The notes: generated from the sequence alone by a model not told the origin. DNA of 17,557 bases from Salibacteraceae bacterium (GCA_023262195.1 JALRDM010000074.1:1-17557), one strand, 5' to 3'; positions 7,940 through 16,244 are shown, counted from the first letter of the stretch. Numbers and translations are program-made.

Positions 7940-9616
7940 ATGAAAAAGATCAAGCTCCTAATAACGATTGCGATACTTGGCACCTTCAGTATTGCTTCTT
8001 CGGCCTATGTCGAAAGCTATTTCGAAATAACTAAGAATCTCGATATTTTCTCGAGCGTTTATCGGGAAATCAATGTGGGATATGTGGAAGAAACTAATCC
8101 CGGTAAGCTGGTGAAAGCGGGCATTGATGCTATGTTGGCTTCACTTGATCCGTATACCAATTACATTCCCGAATCAGATATCGAAGACTATCGCTTCATG
8201 ACCACCCATGAATATGGGGGCGTAGGAGCTATGATAGGAAAACGCGGAGAGCATGTAATGATCACAGAGCCTTACAAGGATGCCCCTGCAGATAAAGCGG
8301 GTTTGAAAGCGGGAGATATCATTATAGAAGTGGATGGTGAAAGCGCTGAGGGTAAAACTACTTCACAGTTGAGTGATATGCTTCGTGGTCAGCGCGGAAC
8401 TACCATTACGGTTAAAGTCAAACGAGAAGCAACAAACGAGGTCATTGAGAGAACCGTGACTCGAGAAAAAATCAAAATAGACGATGTCCCCTACAGCGGT
8501 ATGCTGCGCGAAGGAGTTGGATACATCAGCTTGCGCGGTTTCACAGAAACTGCGAGCAAAGATGTACGCAAGGCGTTTGAAGAACTGAGAGAAGAGGGCA
8601 TGGAAGAACTTATTCTTGACCTCAGAGGTAATGGAGGAGGCCTTTTGCGCGAATCTGTAAACATTGTGAACTTTTTTGTAGAAAAGGGAGAGAATGTGGT
8701 TGAGGTTAAAGGAAAGGTCAAGGAACATTACCGAATGAACAAAGCACTCTATGAACCTTTAGATAAGGATATCCCATTGGTGGTGCTTATTGACGAAGGC
8801 TCTGCGAGTGCCTCAGAAATTGTTTCGGGTTCGTTGCAAGATCTTGACCGGGCCGTGGTGATCGGCCATAATTCTTTTGGCAAAGGATTGGTGCAAAACA
8901 CCACTGACCTTAGTTATAATTCAATGCTAAAAATGACCATAGCCAAATACTATACCCCCAGTGGCCGTTGCATACAGCGCATTGATTATGGAGGTGCCCG
9001 AGATGAGTATGGCAGGGCAAAAGAAATCCCTGACTCTTTGTTAACGGAGTATAAAACACGCAATAGTCGTATTGTAAAAGATGGTGCGGGCATCATGCCT
9101 GACCTAATAGTTGACGATGAAGAGTATAGTGGGCTACTGGCCATTTTGATAAACGAGCATATCATTTTTGACTTTGCCACGCGATACTACTTTGATCATG
9201 ATTCTATTACTGAGCCAGAAGAGTTTAAGCTCAGCGATGAAGAATACCGTGACTTCGTTGATTATACAATGACCCAAGACTTTGAGTACAAAACTGAAAG
9301 TGGTGAAACCCTTAAGGAACTCGAAGAGGTGATGAAAGAAGACGATTTTTGGGAAGATGTGAAAGAAGAATATATGGCCTTAAAACAAAAGCTCATTCGC
9401 AATAAGCGCGATGATTTATTGAAATTTAAGCCTGAAATTTCCCTGATGCTTGAAAATGAAATCGCAGGAAGATATTACTACTCTACCGGTAGAATACGTG
9501 CTTTTTTAAACTATGACCCTGAAATAGAAAAAGCAGTTGAGGTTTTAAACAATAAATCTACATACGACTCCGTTTTGAACGGCACATGTGCCTATTGCCA
9601 ATTAAAAAAAGGTTAG
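7940..9616 (+). CDS. C-terminal processing peptidase, S41 family, with PDZ domain
   Basis: A 558-residue exported serine protease of the Prc/CtpA type, which trims or degrades periplasmic proteins recognised by their C-termini. The start is ATG 7940, giving a basic start and hydrophobic signal sequence (about residues 1-22). An upstream in-frame ATG at 7895 lies inside yidD and would spoil the signal. A PDZ domain covers about residues 90-165, including the D-A-P-A-D-K-A-G-L-K-A-G-D-I-I segment (114-128). The protease core follows: I-L-D-L-R-G-N-G-G-G (225-234), the nucleophile motif G-S-A-S-A-S-E-I (287-294) and S-F-G-K-G (312-316). Ser290 and Lys315 are 25 apart, the same spacing as the Ser430/Lys455 dyad of E. 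coli Prc. The C-terminal 130 residues are helical and acidic and end in an unusual Cys-x-x-Cys (550-553). The stop sits inside the stem-loop at 9610-9632. Confidence 0.94.
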   Translation: MKKIKLLITIAILGTFSIASSAYVESYFEITKNLDIFSSVYREINVGYVEETNPGKLVKAGIDAMLASLDPYTNYIPESDIEDYRFMTTHEYGGVGAMIGKRGEHVMITEPYKDAPADKAGLKAGDIIIEVDGESAEGKTTSQLSDMLRGQRGTTITVKVKREATNEVIERTVTREKIKIDDVPYSGMLREGVGYISLRGFTETASKDVRKAFEELREEGMEELILDLRGNGGGLLRESVNIVNFFVEKGENVVEVKGKVKEHYRMNKALYEPLDKDIPLVVLIDEGSASASEIVSGSLQDLDRAVVIGHNSFGKGLVQNTTDLSYNSMLKMTIAKYYTPSGRCIQRIDYGGARDEYGRAKEIPDSLLTEYKTRNSRIVKDGAGIMPDLIVDDEEYSGLLAILINEHIIFDFATRYYFDHDSITEPEEFKLSDEEYRDFVDYTMTQDFEYKTESGETLKELEEVMKEDDFWEDVKEEYMALKQKLIRNKRDDLLKFKPEISLMLENEIAGRYYYSTGRIRAFLNYDPEIEKAVEVLNNKSTYDSVLNGTCAYCQLKKG

Positions 9617-9632
9617 GCCATGTACCTAACCT
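9610..9632 (-). terminator. Perfect stem-loop at the ctp/waaL junction; intrinsic-terminator shape on the minus strand
   Basis: AGGTTAGG (9610-9617), a 7-base loop CCATGTA, and CCTAACCT (9625-9632) pair over 8 bp with no mismatch. The ctp stop TAG (9614-9616) is in the left arm, and the waaL ATG begins at the base right after the right arm. On the plus strand no U tract follows. On the minus strand the stem is followed by seven T (complement of 9604-9610), the classic intrinsic-terminator layout, which would stop antisense transcripts coming from within waaL. In the sense direction it could instead tie waaL translation to termination on ctp. Both readings are inference. Confidence 0.45.
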
Positions 9633-11213
9633 ATGGTTTTAACCGCTAAACAGCATCGCTGGATATATTTATTCTGCCTTGGTATAATTGCCATAGGCCT
9701 CCCTTTCTCTAGGGTAATTATCAGCGTTGGAGAAATTCTTCTAGCACTCAACTTTATACTTGAAGGCAGGTGGAATGAGCGGTTGCAAAAACTTCGAACT
9801 ACTCCAAGCATTTGGCTCTTCGTAGGTGTTTTTCTAATGTATGCCATGAGCTTATTGTGGTCTGATGACCTTGACTCGGGTCTAGGTGAAATAAGGCTTC
9901 GACTTCCATTGCTGCTCTTTCCAATCGTAATTCCACTTTCTCAAAAGCTAAAAAGATCAGAGTTCCTATGGATTGGAGCACTATTCAGTGCTGCGGTGAT
10001 TGGCGCATCGATTTTTTCAACCTATACTTACTTTATTACTCGCGGCCAGCCAGGATTTGAGTTTAGAGAGATCAGCCTTTTCACGAGCCACATACGGTAT
10101 TCCCTCATGGTATGTTTGAGCTATCTCATCCTTTTAAAATGTGCTTGGAATGAAGAAAAGAAACCTTGGTTGCGTGTCGCTTATGTGATACTTACCATCT
10201 GGATGAGTCTGTTTGTATTCATTTTACAATCCATGACGGGGATTATCGTTTGGCTCTTGTGTAGTTACATGCTCCTATTCTATACTGTCTTCTATTTAAA
10301 AGAGCCTGTATTAAGGGCCACCGCGAATACTGTTTTACTTATTGCGCCACTTTTTATTGGATTATACCTCATTTTCCAGATCGATGCATTTTATCCAGAT
10401 AAACAACTTGACTTCTCTAATCTCGACACTCACACTGCGGAGGGCACCAGGTATCAGCACGACACAAATACCCTAACCCTTGAGAATGGCCACTATATTA
10501 ATTTGTATATCGCCCCATCAGAGATTGAGCGCGAGTGGAATAAAGTAAGTGATATTCCATACTTCAACGGACAAGATAATAAAGGGCAATATGTATACAC
10601 CACGCTAATCAGGTACATGACAAGCAAAGGACTGAGGAAAGATGCCGAAGGGTTCAGAAAACTTACAGAAGAAGATATTTATGCCATCGAAAATGGTGTC
10701 GCCAATACTCGATTCCTCTATGGAAACGCTCTTGACAACAGGATATATACAGTCATTTGGGAGTTCGACAAAATGATTCAAGACAAGAATGTTCAGGGCC
10801 ACTCGGTGACTCAGCGCTTTGAATTTTGGAGAACCGCAACACAAATTTTTTCGGAATCTCCAATTATTGGTGTAGGAGCTGGAGATGTATTGTCAAAGTA
10901 TGATGAAACTTACGAGAAGCAAAACACGCGACTAGCCAAACGTTACCGGCTAAAAGCTCATAATCAATACTTATCCATATTGGTGGCGGTTGGTTTAATT
11001 GGTTTAATGATTTTTCTTGCCTCTATTATCACACCATTTTTAACCATCAATCATGCTAACTCCTTTTTATATATCGGATTCTGCATAATTCTTTTTTCAA
11101 GTATGGTAAATGAGGATACACTATCAACGCAAATAGGCATTACCCTATACGCTTTCTTCAACTCCTTTTTGCTCTACTCGCTCTCTGCGTTACCACGTAA
11201 AACCCGATTATAA
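9633..11213 (+). CDS. O-antigen ligase family membrane protein (WaaL/Wzy_C type) with large periplasmic insertion
   Basis: A 526-residue inner-membrane protein of the O-antigen ligase/polymerase family, which joins undecaprenyl-linked polysaccharide to lipid A core on the periplasmic face. About nine hydrophobic segments occupy residues 8-250 and three more lie after residue 445. Between them is a hydrophilic stretch of about 190 residues, far longer than the loop of proteobacterial WaaL. It includes Y-V-Y-T-T-L-I-R-Y-M-T-S-K-G-L-R-K-D-A-E-G (320-340), G-H-S-V-T-Q-R (389-395), G-V-G-A-G-D-V (413-419) and A-H-N-Q-Y-L (442-447). The last holds the His that is conserved near the end of the big loop in WaaL proteins. 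Translation starts at ATG 9633, immediately after a stem-loop. The 3' end overlaps the convergent glycosyltransferase by 40 bases. A polymerase or a ligase for another glycan (for example in protein glycosylation) cannot be excluded. Confidence 0.85.
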   Translation: MVLTAKQHRWIYLFCLGIIAIGLPFSRVIISVGEILLALNFILEGRWNERLQKLRTTPSIWLFVGVFLMYAMSLLWSDDLDSGLGEIRLRLPLLLFPIVIPLSQKLKRSEFLWIGALFSAAVIGASIFSTYTYFITRGQPGFEFREISLFTSHIRYSLMVCLSYLILLKCAWNEEKKPWLRVAYVILTIWMSLFVFILQSMTGIIVWLLCSYMLLFYTVFYLKEPVLRATANTVLLIAPLFIGLYLIFQIDAFYPDKQLDFSNLDTHTAEGTRYQHDTNTLTLENGHYINLYIAPSEIEREWNKVSDIPYFNGQDNKGQYVYTTLIRYMTSKGLRKDAEGFRKLTEEDIYAIENGVANTRFLYGNALDNRIYTVIWEFDKMIQDKNVQGHSVTQRFEFWRTATQIFSESPIIGVGAGDVLSKYDETYEKQNTRLAKRYRLKAHNQYLSILVAVGLIGLMIFLASIITPFLTINHANSFLYIGFCIILFSSMVNEDTLSTQIGITLYAFFNSFLLYSLSALPRKTRL

Positions 11214-12280
11214 ACTGCCTTTGTTTTTTGTGCGGTCATCCCCTTTGAAAATGACTTGACCATATCAGCGCCTGCTTCAACCAATTTCTGAGCAAATGTT
11301 CTGTCGTTTAATAGTCTTGTCACATGAGCGGCAAGCTGTTTTGAGTCTGCCACATCTGCTACCAAACCATTGACCTCATGCTTGACAATTTCAACTATTC
11401 CCCCAGCACGTGTTGCTACAATTGGAATCCGTGCCACTTGCGCATCCAAAATCGAAGTTCCCAAACCTTCAGTTTTTGAAGTAATGAGAAACACATCCAA
11501 CTCAGGTAAAAGGGATACCACATCATCACGAAAACCTAAGAGCAATACATGATCTTCTAAATTATTCTTGGCTATTTCCTCTTCTACTTGTTTGCGCGAA
11601 GGGCCGTCTCCAATGGCTAAAAATTTCACCTTATGTCCTTGACCAACAATCTGTTTTGCCGTAGCAATAAACGTTTCATAGTCTTTATGTGGTGCAAGTG
11701 CCGCAACATTACCCACAAGAGCATAATCTGAATCAATTCCTAGTTCTTTTCGGATATCTACCTTAGGAACATTTGTGAATTTATTCAGGTCTACGCCACT
11801 GTGCACCACCTCAAGTTTAACCTTGTCTTCAATGGATTTTTCCATAATATCTGCGATGGCCTGCGAAACGCAGATAATCTTGGCGATATTGGGGTGGTTA
11901 TATTTATAAAAAGACATGCTTGTGTCTTTTACGGGAAAGTCAACCCTTCTAGAAACAATAATTGGTACCGTATTTTTTGTAAGCACAGTACTCAATACTG
12001 CGAAATTGTGCGCATGACTATCGTGCACGTGCATTAGATCAATGCCCTCACGCTTACAAATGTGATTGACCCGAAACGCCACCATTGGATTCGCAGAAAA
12101 ACCCTTGAAATAAGTAAGATGGTTGATGTGGTTTTTGAGGCAATATTTATGCACTGCCGAATTAAATGGGCATAAGACCAATTGCCAAACTCCTATTTGA
12201 TTAAGTTCTTCAACCAAATACAATAGCTGCTGTTCGCCCCCGCGCCATGTCTTTGGCGAACTTATATGCAGCACTCTCAT
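11174..12280 (-). CDS. Glycosyltransferase family 4 (GT-B fold), probably LPS core/envelope glycan
   Basis: A 368-residue GT-B glycosyltransferase using a nucleotide-sugar donor in the cytoplasm. N-terminal lobe: the loop S-P-K-T-W-R-G-G-E-Q-Q (8-18), which binds the acceptor side, H-V-H-D-S-H-A-H (84-91), and the I-C-V-S-Q-A-I (136-142) strand. C-terminal lobe: V-G-N-V-A-A-L-A-P-H-K-D-Y (189-201), G-D-G-P (224-227), G-F-R-D-D-V (249-254), and the donor-binding signature S-K-T-E-G-L-G-T-S-I-L-D-A (268-280). In the usual E-x7-E pair the second acid is Asp279 instead of Glu, a conservative change. The gene is last in the minus-strand operon and starts within a 4-base overlap of the GT2 gene. 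The final 40 bases are read on the other strand as the end of the O-antigen ligase. Sugar specificity cannot be read from sequence; LPS is inferred from neighbours. Confidence 0.92.
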   Translation of the reverse strand: MRVLHISSPKTWRGGEQQLLYLVEELNQIGVWQLVLCPFNSAVHKYCLKNHINHLTYFKGFSANPMVAFRVNHICKREGIDLMHVHDSHAHNFAVLSTVLTKNTVPIIVSRRVDFPVKDTSMSFYKYNHPNIAKIICVSQAIADIMEKSIEDKVKLEVVHSGVDLNKFTNVPKVDIRKELGIDSDYALVGNVAALAPHKDYETFIATAKQIVGQGHKVKFLAIGDGPSRKQVEEEIAKNNLEDHVLLLGFRDDVVSLLPELDVFLITSKTEGLGTSILDAQVARIPIVATRAGGIVEIVKHEVNGLVADVADSKQLAAHVTRLLNDRTFAQKLVEAGADMVKSFSKGMTAQKTKAVYNRVLRGNAESE

Positions 12281-13032
12281 TGGTTATTCTGAATTTTAAG
12301 AAGTTTTGAATACTTCAAATATGTGGCGCGTGCGGAATAGATACCAATTAGCCAACCGTAGTAGCCATCTAAAAACCCAAGCTTAAAAATGTAGCCTTTC
12401 ACAAATCGTGCAATGGGTTTGATTAAGATTTTTAGCGCATTTGACCGAATACCTTGATCGAATTTGGCTTGAGCTGCAATGCTAGAAAAGTTCTCAACCT
12501 GCCTTTTATGCTCTTCAACGGTGTAGAAGGTATAGTGAAGGATGTCGCCAGCTAAAAAACCTGATTTAGCCTTTGTATTTAAAACGTATTTGTCATGCGG
12601 ATTGGTGCCCTTCCACGCGCCCATTTTACGGTTAAACAATCGCATTTTTTTATCTGGATACCATCCGCTATGCCTAATCCATTGCCCGCAATAATTGGCC
12701 AATCGATTCATATAATAACCATCACAATCAAACTTCTCTTTTACTTCCAAAACTGATGCTCTTAATTCAGGGCTTAGTGCTTCATCAGCATCCAACGAAA
12801 GAATATGATCGTGACTTGCCAGCTTTAAGGCAAGGTTTTTTTGTTCTATGTAGCCTAAAAACTCTTGTTTCACAAAGCGTGCTTTATATTGAGAAACGAT
12901 GCTTTCAGTTTTATCCGTGGAAAAAGAGTCGACCACTACAATTTCATCCACAACATCCTTCACACTATCTAAACAACGTGCAATATTTCGCTCTTCGTTA
13001 AGGGTGAGAATTATGGCTGAAATCTTTGGCAT
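12277..13032 (-). CDS. Glycosyltransferase family 2, WaaE/KdtX-like (LPS core)
   Basis: A 251-residue GT-A glycosyltransferase. The start I-S-A-I-I-L-T-L-N-E-E-R-N-I (4-17), D-E-I-V-V-V-D-S-F-S-T-D-K-T (29-42), and Q-K-N-L-A-L (64-69) belong to the GT2 subgroup that includes WaaE/KdtX, enzymes adding a beta-linked hexose to the inner core of LPS. The metal-binding D-A-D (81-83) lies in S-L-D-A-D-E-A-L-S, followed by L-F-N-R-K-M (132-137), N-P-H-D (144-147) and H-Y-T-F (166-169), all usual in that subgroup. A hydrophobic C-terminal stretch (about 203-236) may rest on the membrane. It begins 2 bases after the murF-alr stop and overlaps the next glycosyltransferase by 4 bases, so the three are translated from one message. 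The exact sugar and acceptor are unknown. Confidence 0.92.
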   Translation of the reverse strand: MPKISAIILTLNEERNIARCLDSVKDVVDEIVVVDSFSTDKTESIVSQYKARFVKQEFLGYIEQKNLALKLASHDHILSLDADEALSPELRASVLEVKEKFDCDGYYMNRLANYCGQWIRHSGWYPDKKMRLFNRKMGAWKGTNPHDKYVLNTKAKSGFLAGDILHYTFYTVEEHKRQVENFSSIAAQAKFDQGIRSNALKILIKPIARFVKGYIFKLGFLDGYYGWLIGIYSARATYLKYSKLLKIQNNQ

Positions 13033-13034
13033 TC

Positions 13035-15494
13035 CTATTCTTTCAAATAAACCCTCGACACACGATCAGAAAGGTTGGTCAGTATTTCATAGGGGATAGT
13101 TCCTACGATTTCTGACATTTTTCGAATGTCGGCTGCTCCATCAAAAACTATGATTTCATCGCCTTCTTTCGCTTTAAGCCCCGTGACATCCACCATGCAC
13201 ATATCCATGCAAACGTTACCAACAATTGGACAGCTTCTATTATTCCAACGCAACCCCCATTTTCCGTTTCCTAGCTTTCGATCTAATCCATCGGCATAGC
13301 CTACAGCCACGGTAGCAATGGTTCGGTCTTCATCAAACCTACCAGCCCGACTATACCCAATTGATTCCCCTGCCGGAATATGCTTTATCTGCAATATGTA
13401 TGATTTTAATGCTCCAAGGGCCAAAAGATGCCTATCGTGATGTGCATTACCAAAGCCATACAAACCTATTCCCAAACGCACCATGTCAAATTGATAATCA
13501 GGAAACCTTAAAGCACCGCTGGAGTTAAGAACATGCCTCATGAAAGGAGCGCTTACTATTAAGGCGAGCTCATCGGCTACCTTCGAGAATTTTGTCACTT
13601 GATTTTTTGTAAACTCATCATGTGCCTCATCATCTGCAGCAGCCAAATGCGTAAAAACACTGGAAAGCCTGATATACTCTTCATCCTGCAATACTTCAAG
13701 GATTCTTGGGACGTCATTCTCATCAATACCTAGACGATGCATTCCTGAATCTACCTTCAAGTGAATCTTAAGAATGTCAAATAAATGCCTGTTGGCTTTT
13801 GCCACTTCTACAAAATCTTGGAGGGCTCGAATTGAGAAGATTTCTGGCTCCAAGTTGTTTCTGATAATTTTCTCGTATTCCGCTTTGTTTGGACTCATTA
13901 CCATGATTGGAATACGAATGCCCCGCTCTCTCAACACTAGCCCTTCGTCTGTATATGCCACAGCCAAATAGTCAACTCGTTCTTGCTGCAAGACACGGGC
14001 AATTTCAAAGCTGCCGCTGCCATATGCAAACGCTTTTACCATAACCATAATTGCCGTGTCCGACTCTAAAATGGACCGATAATAACGCAGGTTACTCGTG
14101 AGTTTTTGCAAATCGATTTCAAGCCTTGTTTGGTGCTGCTTTGCTTGCATGTGCTTCACAAGGCGCTCAAACTTAAAAAGTCGTGCCCCTTTAATTAAAA
14201 TAGCCTTGTCGCGTAGGGTTTTCAGCGATAGCGAGTCAAAAAAGTCGTCCACAGAGTCGAATTTGTTGACTGTACTTGAATTGAATTGCGCAGCATGCAT
14301 TGATATGTGTTTGCCAATCAATACCACCTCATCCACCATGGCTCGATTAACGTGCCTTACTATTTCAGCATAAACGCTTTTGTGACTATTGTCTGGGTCT
14401 AAATCACTAAGAATAACCATGCGACCCGATGCCTTCATTGAGTTTAGCTGATCCAACGCTGCTGCCAAGGACCCGATGTCAGAATTATAGCTGTCGTCAA
14501 TGATCATGCTATTCTCAACCCCCATCTTAATCTCCATGCGCATAGCTACGGGCGATAAGCGCTTGAATCGGTCGAGCACATCTGGAGTCAGCTTTTCCAA
14601 AATGGCGATTAAACAAAAACAGTGTATTGAGTTTTCTATCGAAGCACGGTCTTCAAATGGCAGCTCAATCAAATAGTCCTGACCTTTATACATAAGCTCA
14701 AGATGACTCGCTCCCGCATTTGAGCTAACACCTTTCACATATACATCGCTGGCTTTGTCTGACTGTGACCAAGTGAACACCGGTAAACTGAGCTTATCTT
14801 GATTGTTGACAAACCAAAGATGATCTTTACAACATATGACCTTTTCGCAATCTTTAAATAGGCTTAGCTTCTCAAACAGCTTTTTGTCTCTCGAATCAAA
14901 TCCTGCGTCATGCGCATCTCCTAAATTGGTCATTAGACCAATGGTAGGTTTAATGACCTCTCTCAACTTCGGCATTTCTCCTTGCTTTGATATGCCCGCT
15001 TCAAACAGCGCTAATGTATGCTCCGTTCCAAGTTTCAATACCGACAATGGAACCCCGATCTGAGAATTAAAACTTTTTGGGCTCCGACAAATTCTGAAGG
15101 TTGATTCCAAAAGCGTGTTCAACCATTCTTTAACCACCGTCTTTCCATTGCTGCCAGTAATCCCAATTACAGGTAGACTAAACTTCATTCGATGTTGCGT
15201 TGCAACGGATTGCAGAGCATTCACCACATTGTTGACCAATAGAAAATTAGCTTGGTCTTTATGCTCCTTAAGTATGCGTTCATCAGAAATCAGAAAGTTG
15301 TGAACCCCCATATCAAGGAGCTCTGGAATAAAAACGTGCCCATCAACTTTCTGTCCCTTTAGTGCCACAAACAAAGTGCTTTTATCAGTTACCCCCCTGT
15401 GGTCTATGGTCACTCCTGATATTTCGCATCTGGGTAAAACTATGGCTGCATCAACCTTTAATGCATCGGCTATCGATTCAATGGTGTACTTCAC
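13035..15494 (-). CDS. Bifunctional MurF ligase / alanine racemase fusion
   Basis: An 819-residue cytoplasmic fusion that makes D-alanine and uses D-Ala-D-Ala. Residues 1 to about 450 are MurF, which adds D-Ala-D-Ala to UDP-MurNAc-tripeptide. Seen there: S-G-V-T-I-D-H-R (26-33) and F-V-A-L-K-G (42-47) of the N-terminal domain, the ATP P-loop G-S-N-G-K-T (114-119), N-S-Q-I-G-V-P (143-149), D-D-S-Y-N-S (333-338) and I-K-G-A-R (434-438). Residues about 455-819 are a PLP-dependent alanine racemase. Lys487 in M-V-K-A-F-A-Y-G is the Schiff-base lysine (commonly V-K-A-N-A-Y-G), and Tyr714 in S-I-G-Y-S-R is the likely second acid/base. [12 protein letters not shown] (578-589), F-T-H-L-A-A-A-D (614-621) and C-M-D-M (762-765) are also present. 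Such MurF-Alr fusions are known in Bacteroidota. Both halves keep their key residues. The gene overlaps tdk by 4 bases upstream. Confidence 0.95.
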   Translation of the reverse strand: MKYTIESIADALKVDAAIVLPRCEISGVTIDHRGVTDKSTLFVALKGQKVDGHVFIPELLDMGVHNFLISDERILKEHKDQANFLLVNNVVNALQSVATQHRMKFSLPVIGITGSNGKTVVKEWLNTLLESTFRICRSPKSFNSQIGVPLSVLKLGTEHTLALFEAGISKQGEMPKLREVIKPTIGLMTNLGDAHDAGFDSRDKKLFEKLSLFKDCEKVICCKDHLWFVNNQDKLSLPVFTWSQSDKASDVYVKGVSSNAGASHLELMYKGQDYLIELPFEDRASIENSIHCFCLIAILEKLTPDVLDRFKRLSPVAMRMEIKMGVENSMIIDDSYNSDIGSLAAALDQLNSMKASGRMVILSDLDPDNSHKSVYAEIVRHVNRAMVDEVVLIGKHISMHAAQFNSSTVNKFDSVDDFFDSLSLKTLRDKAILIKGARLFKFERLVKHMQAKQHQTRLEIDLQKLTSNLRYYRSILESDTAIMVMVKAFAYGSGSFEIARVLQQERVDYLAVAYTDEGLVLRERGIRIPIMVMSPNKAEYEKIIRNNLEPEIFSIRALQDFVEVAKANRHLFDILKIHLKVDSGMHRLGIDENDVPRILEVLQDEEYIRLSSVFTHLAAADDEAHDEFTKNQVTKFSKVADELALIVSAPFMRHVLNSSGALRFPDYQFDMVRLGIGLYGFGNAHHDRHLLALGALKSYILQIKHIPAGESIGYSRAGRFDEDRTIATVAVGYADGLDRKLGNGKWGLRWNNRSCPIVGNVCMDMCMVDVTGLKAKEGDEIIVFDGAADIRKMSEIVGTIPYEILTNLSDRVSRVYLKE

Positions 15495-16090
15495 GACTTT
15501 TCGATTTTTTCGGCCTTTAAATCTTCTCTAGCAAAACACCCTCTACATAATGGCTCATATTCGGTTCTTTCCCCTAGCTCCACAAGCTTTTCACTGTCTA
15601 TTACTCTATGGCTATGGTTTGCCAATGAACCACACTTTACACAAATCGCATGCACTTTGGTTACGTATTCAGCAATGGCCATAAGCCCAGGCATAGGCCC
15701 AAAAGGTCTGCCTTTAAAATCCATATCCAATCCGGCAATCACCACTCTTTTACCCAATGATGCTATTTGATTACACACGTTTATAAGCTCAAGATCAAAG
15801 AATTGCGCTTCATCAATACCCACAACTTCGGCATCGTTTGCTAGAATTAATATGTTGCTCGAAGACTTGACCGGGGTACTCGATAGGCTGTTTTCATCGT
15901 GAGAAACAACCTCTTCTTCATCATATCGGATGTCAACTTCAGGTTTGAATATTTCAATCTTTTGACCTGCAATTTGAGCTCGCTTCAACCTTCGAATCAA
16001 TTCTTCTGTTTTACCTGAAAACATGGAACCACAGATCACTTCGATCCATCCAAATTTGTGCTTTTCTGTGCCTGTGTGTTCTAAAAACAA
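15491..16090 (-). CDS. tdk: Thymidine kinase (TK1-type), TTG start
   Basis: A 199-residue cytoplasmic kinase that phosphorylates thymidine to dTMP in nucleotide salvage. Motifs: Walker A G-S-M-F-S-G-K-T (21-28), I-F-K-P (47-50), S-H-D (63-65), the Walker B/catalytic segment D-E-A-Q-F-F (93-98) with Glu94 as likely base, and [11 protein letters not shown] (120-130). A structural zinc site has Cys150, Cys153, Cys182 and Cys185. The only plausible start is TTG (complement of 16088-16090). The frame upstream is open for 13 codons to a stop but contains no ATG or GTG, and the resulting M-F-L-E beginning is what I recall for flavobacterial homologues. It is first in the minus-strand operon. Its TGA overlaps the murF-alr ATG by 4 bases, so wall synthesis and LPS genes follow it on the same message. 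Confidence 0.95.
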   Translation of the reverse strand: MFLEHTGTEKHKFGWIEVICGSMFSGKTEELIRRLKRAQIAGQKIEIFKPEVDIRYDEEEVVSHDENSLSSTPVKSSSNILILANDAEVVGIDEAQFFDLELINVCNQIASLGKRVVIAGLDMDFKGRPFGPMPGLMAIAEYVTKVHAICVKCGSLANHSHRVIDSEKLVELGERTEYEPLCRGCFAREDLKAEKIEKS

Positions 16091-16244
16091 TTGATAGCTG
16101 CTACTTAATGCGAAGATGTATGATTGGATTTAAATTCCATAGACTTTCCTCAAATGTGCAAGGACTTGTGATAATAAATTGTGGGGATTTTGCAGAGTCT
16201 CACCTTCTCTTTTCACATCTTTGAGGCATAGCAAAAGGAACTTC
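16091..16244. promoter_or_regulatory. Divergent intergenic region with weak promoter candidates
   Basis: This is the longest gene-free stretch (154 bases), between tdk and the coiled-coil gene. For the plus strand, CATCTTTG at 16216-16223 is a 7-of-8 match to TAnnTTTG, with TTTG at 16189-16192 lying 23 bases upstream and the ATG 21 bases downstream. For the minus strand, CACATTTG (complement of 16151-16158) is also a 7-of-8 match, about 60 bases from the tdk start, but lacks a clear -33 element. I saw no tRNA, small-RNA fold or strong terminator here. Confidence 0.35.
16233..16240 (+). promoter_or_regulatory. Ribosome-binding site supporting the 16245 start
   Basis: AAAAGGAA ends 4 bases before ATG 16245. 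The frame is open further back to an ATG at 16179, but that start would precede the promoter candidate and add 22 residues of non-coiled-coil sequence, so 16245 is preferred. Confidence 0.5.

Noticed and set aside
8363..8728. 121-codon open frame on the minus strand inside the S41 protease gene
   Set aside because: It lies fully antisense to a gene with intact catalytic motifs. Its translation is rich in Phe, Ser and Leu and shows no recognisable domain, as expected of a shadow frame.
14098..14373. 91-codon open frame on the plus strand opposite murF-alr
   Set aside because: Antisense to well-conserved coding sequence, with cysteine- and serine-rich low-information translation; no start signal or homology that I can see.
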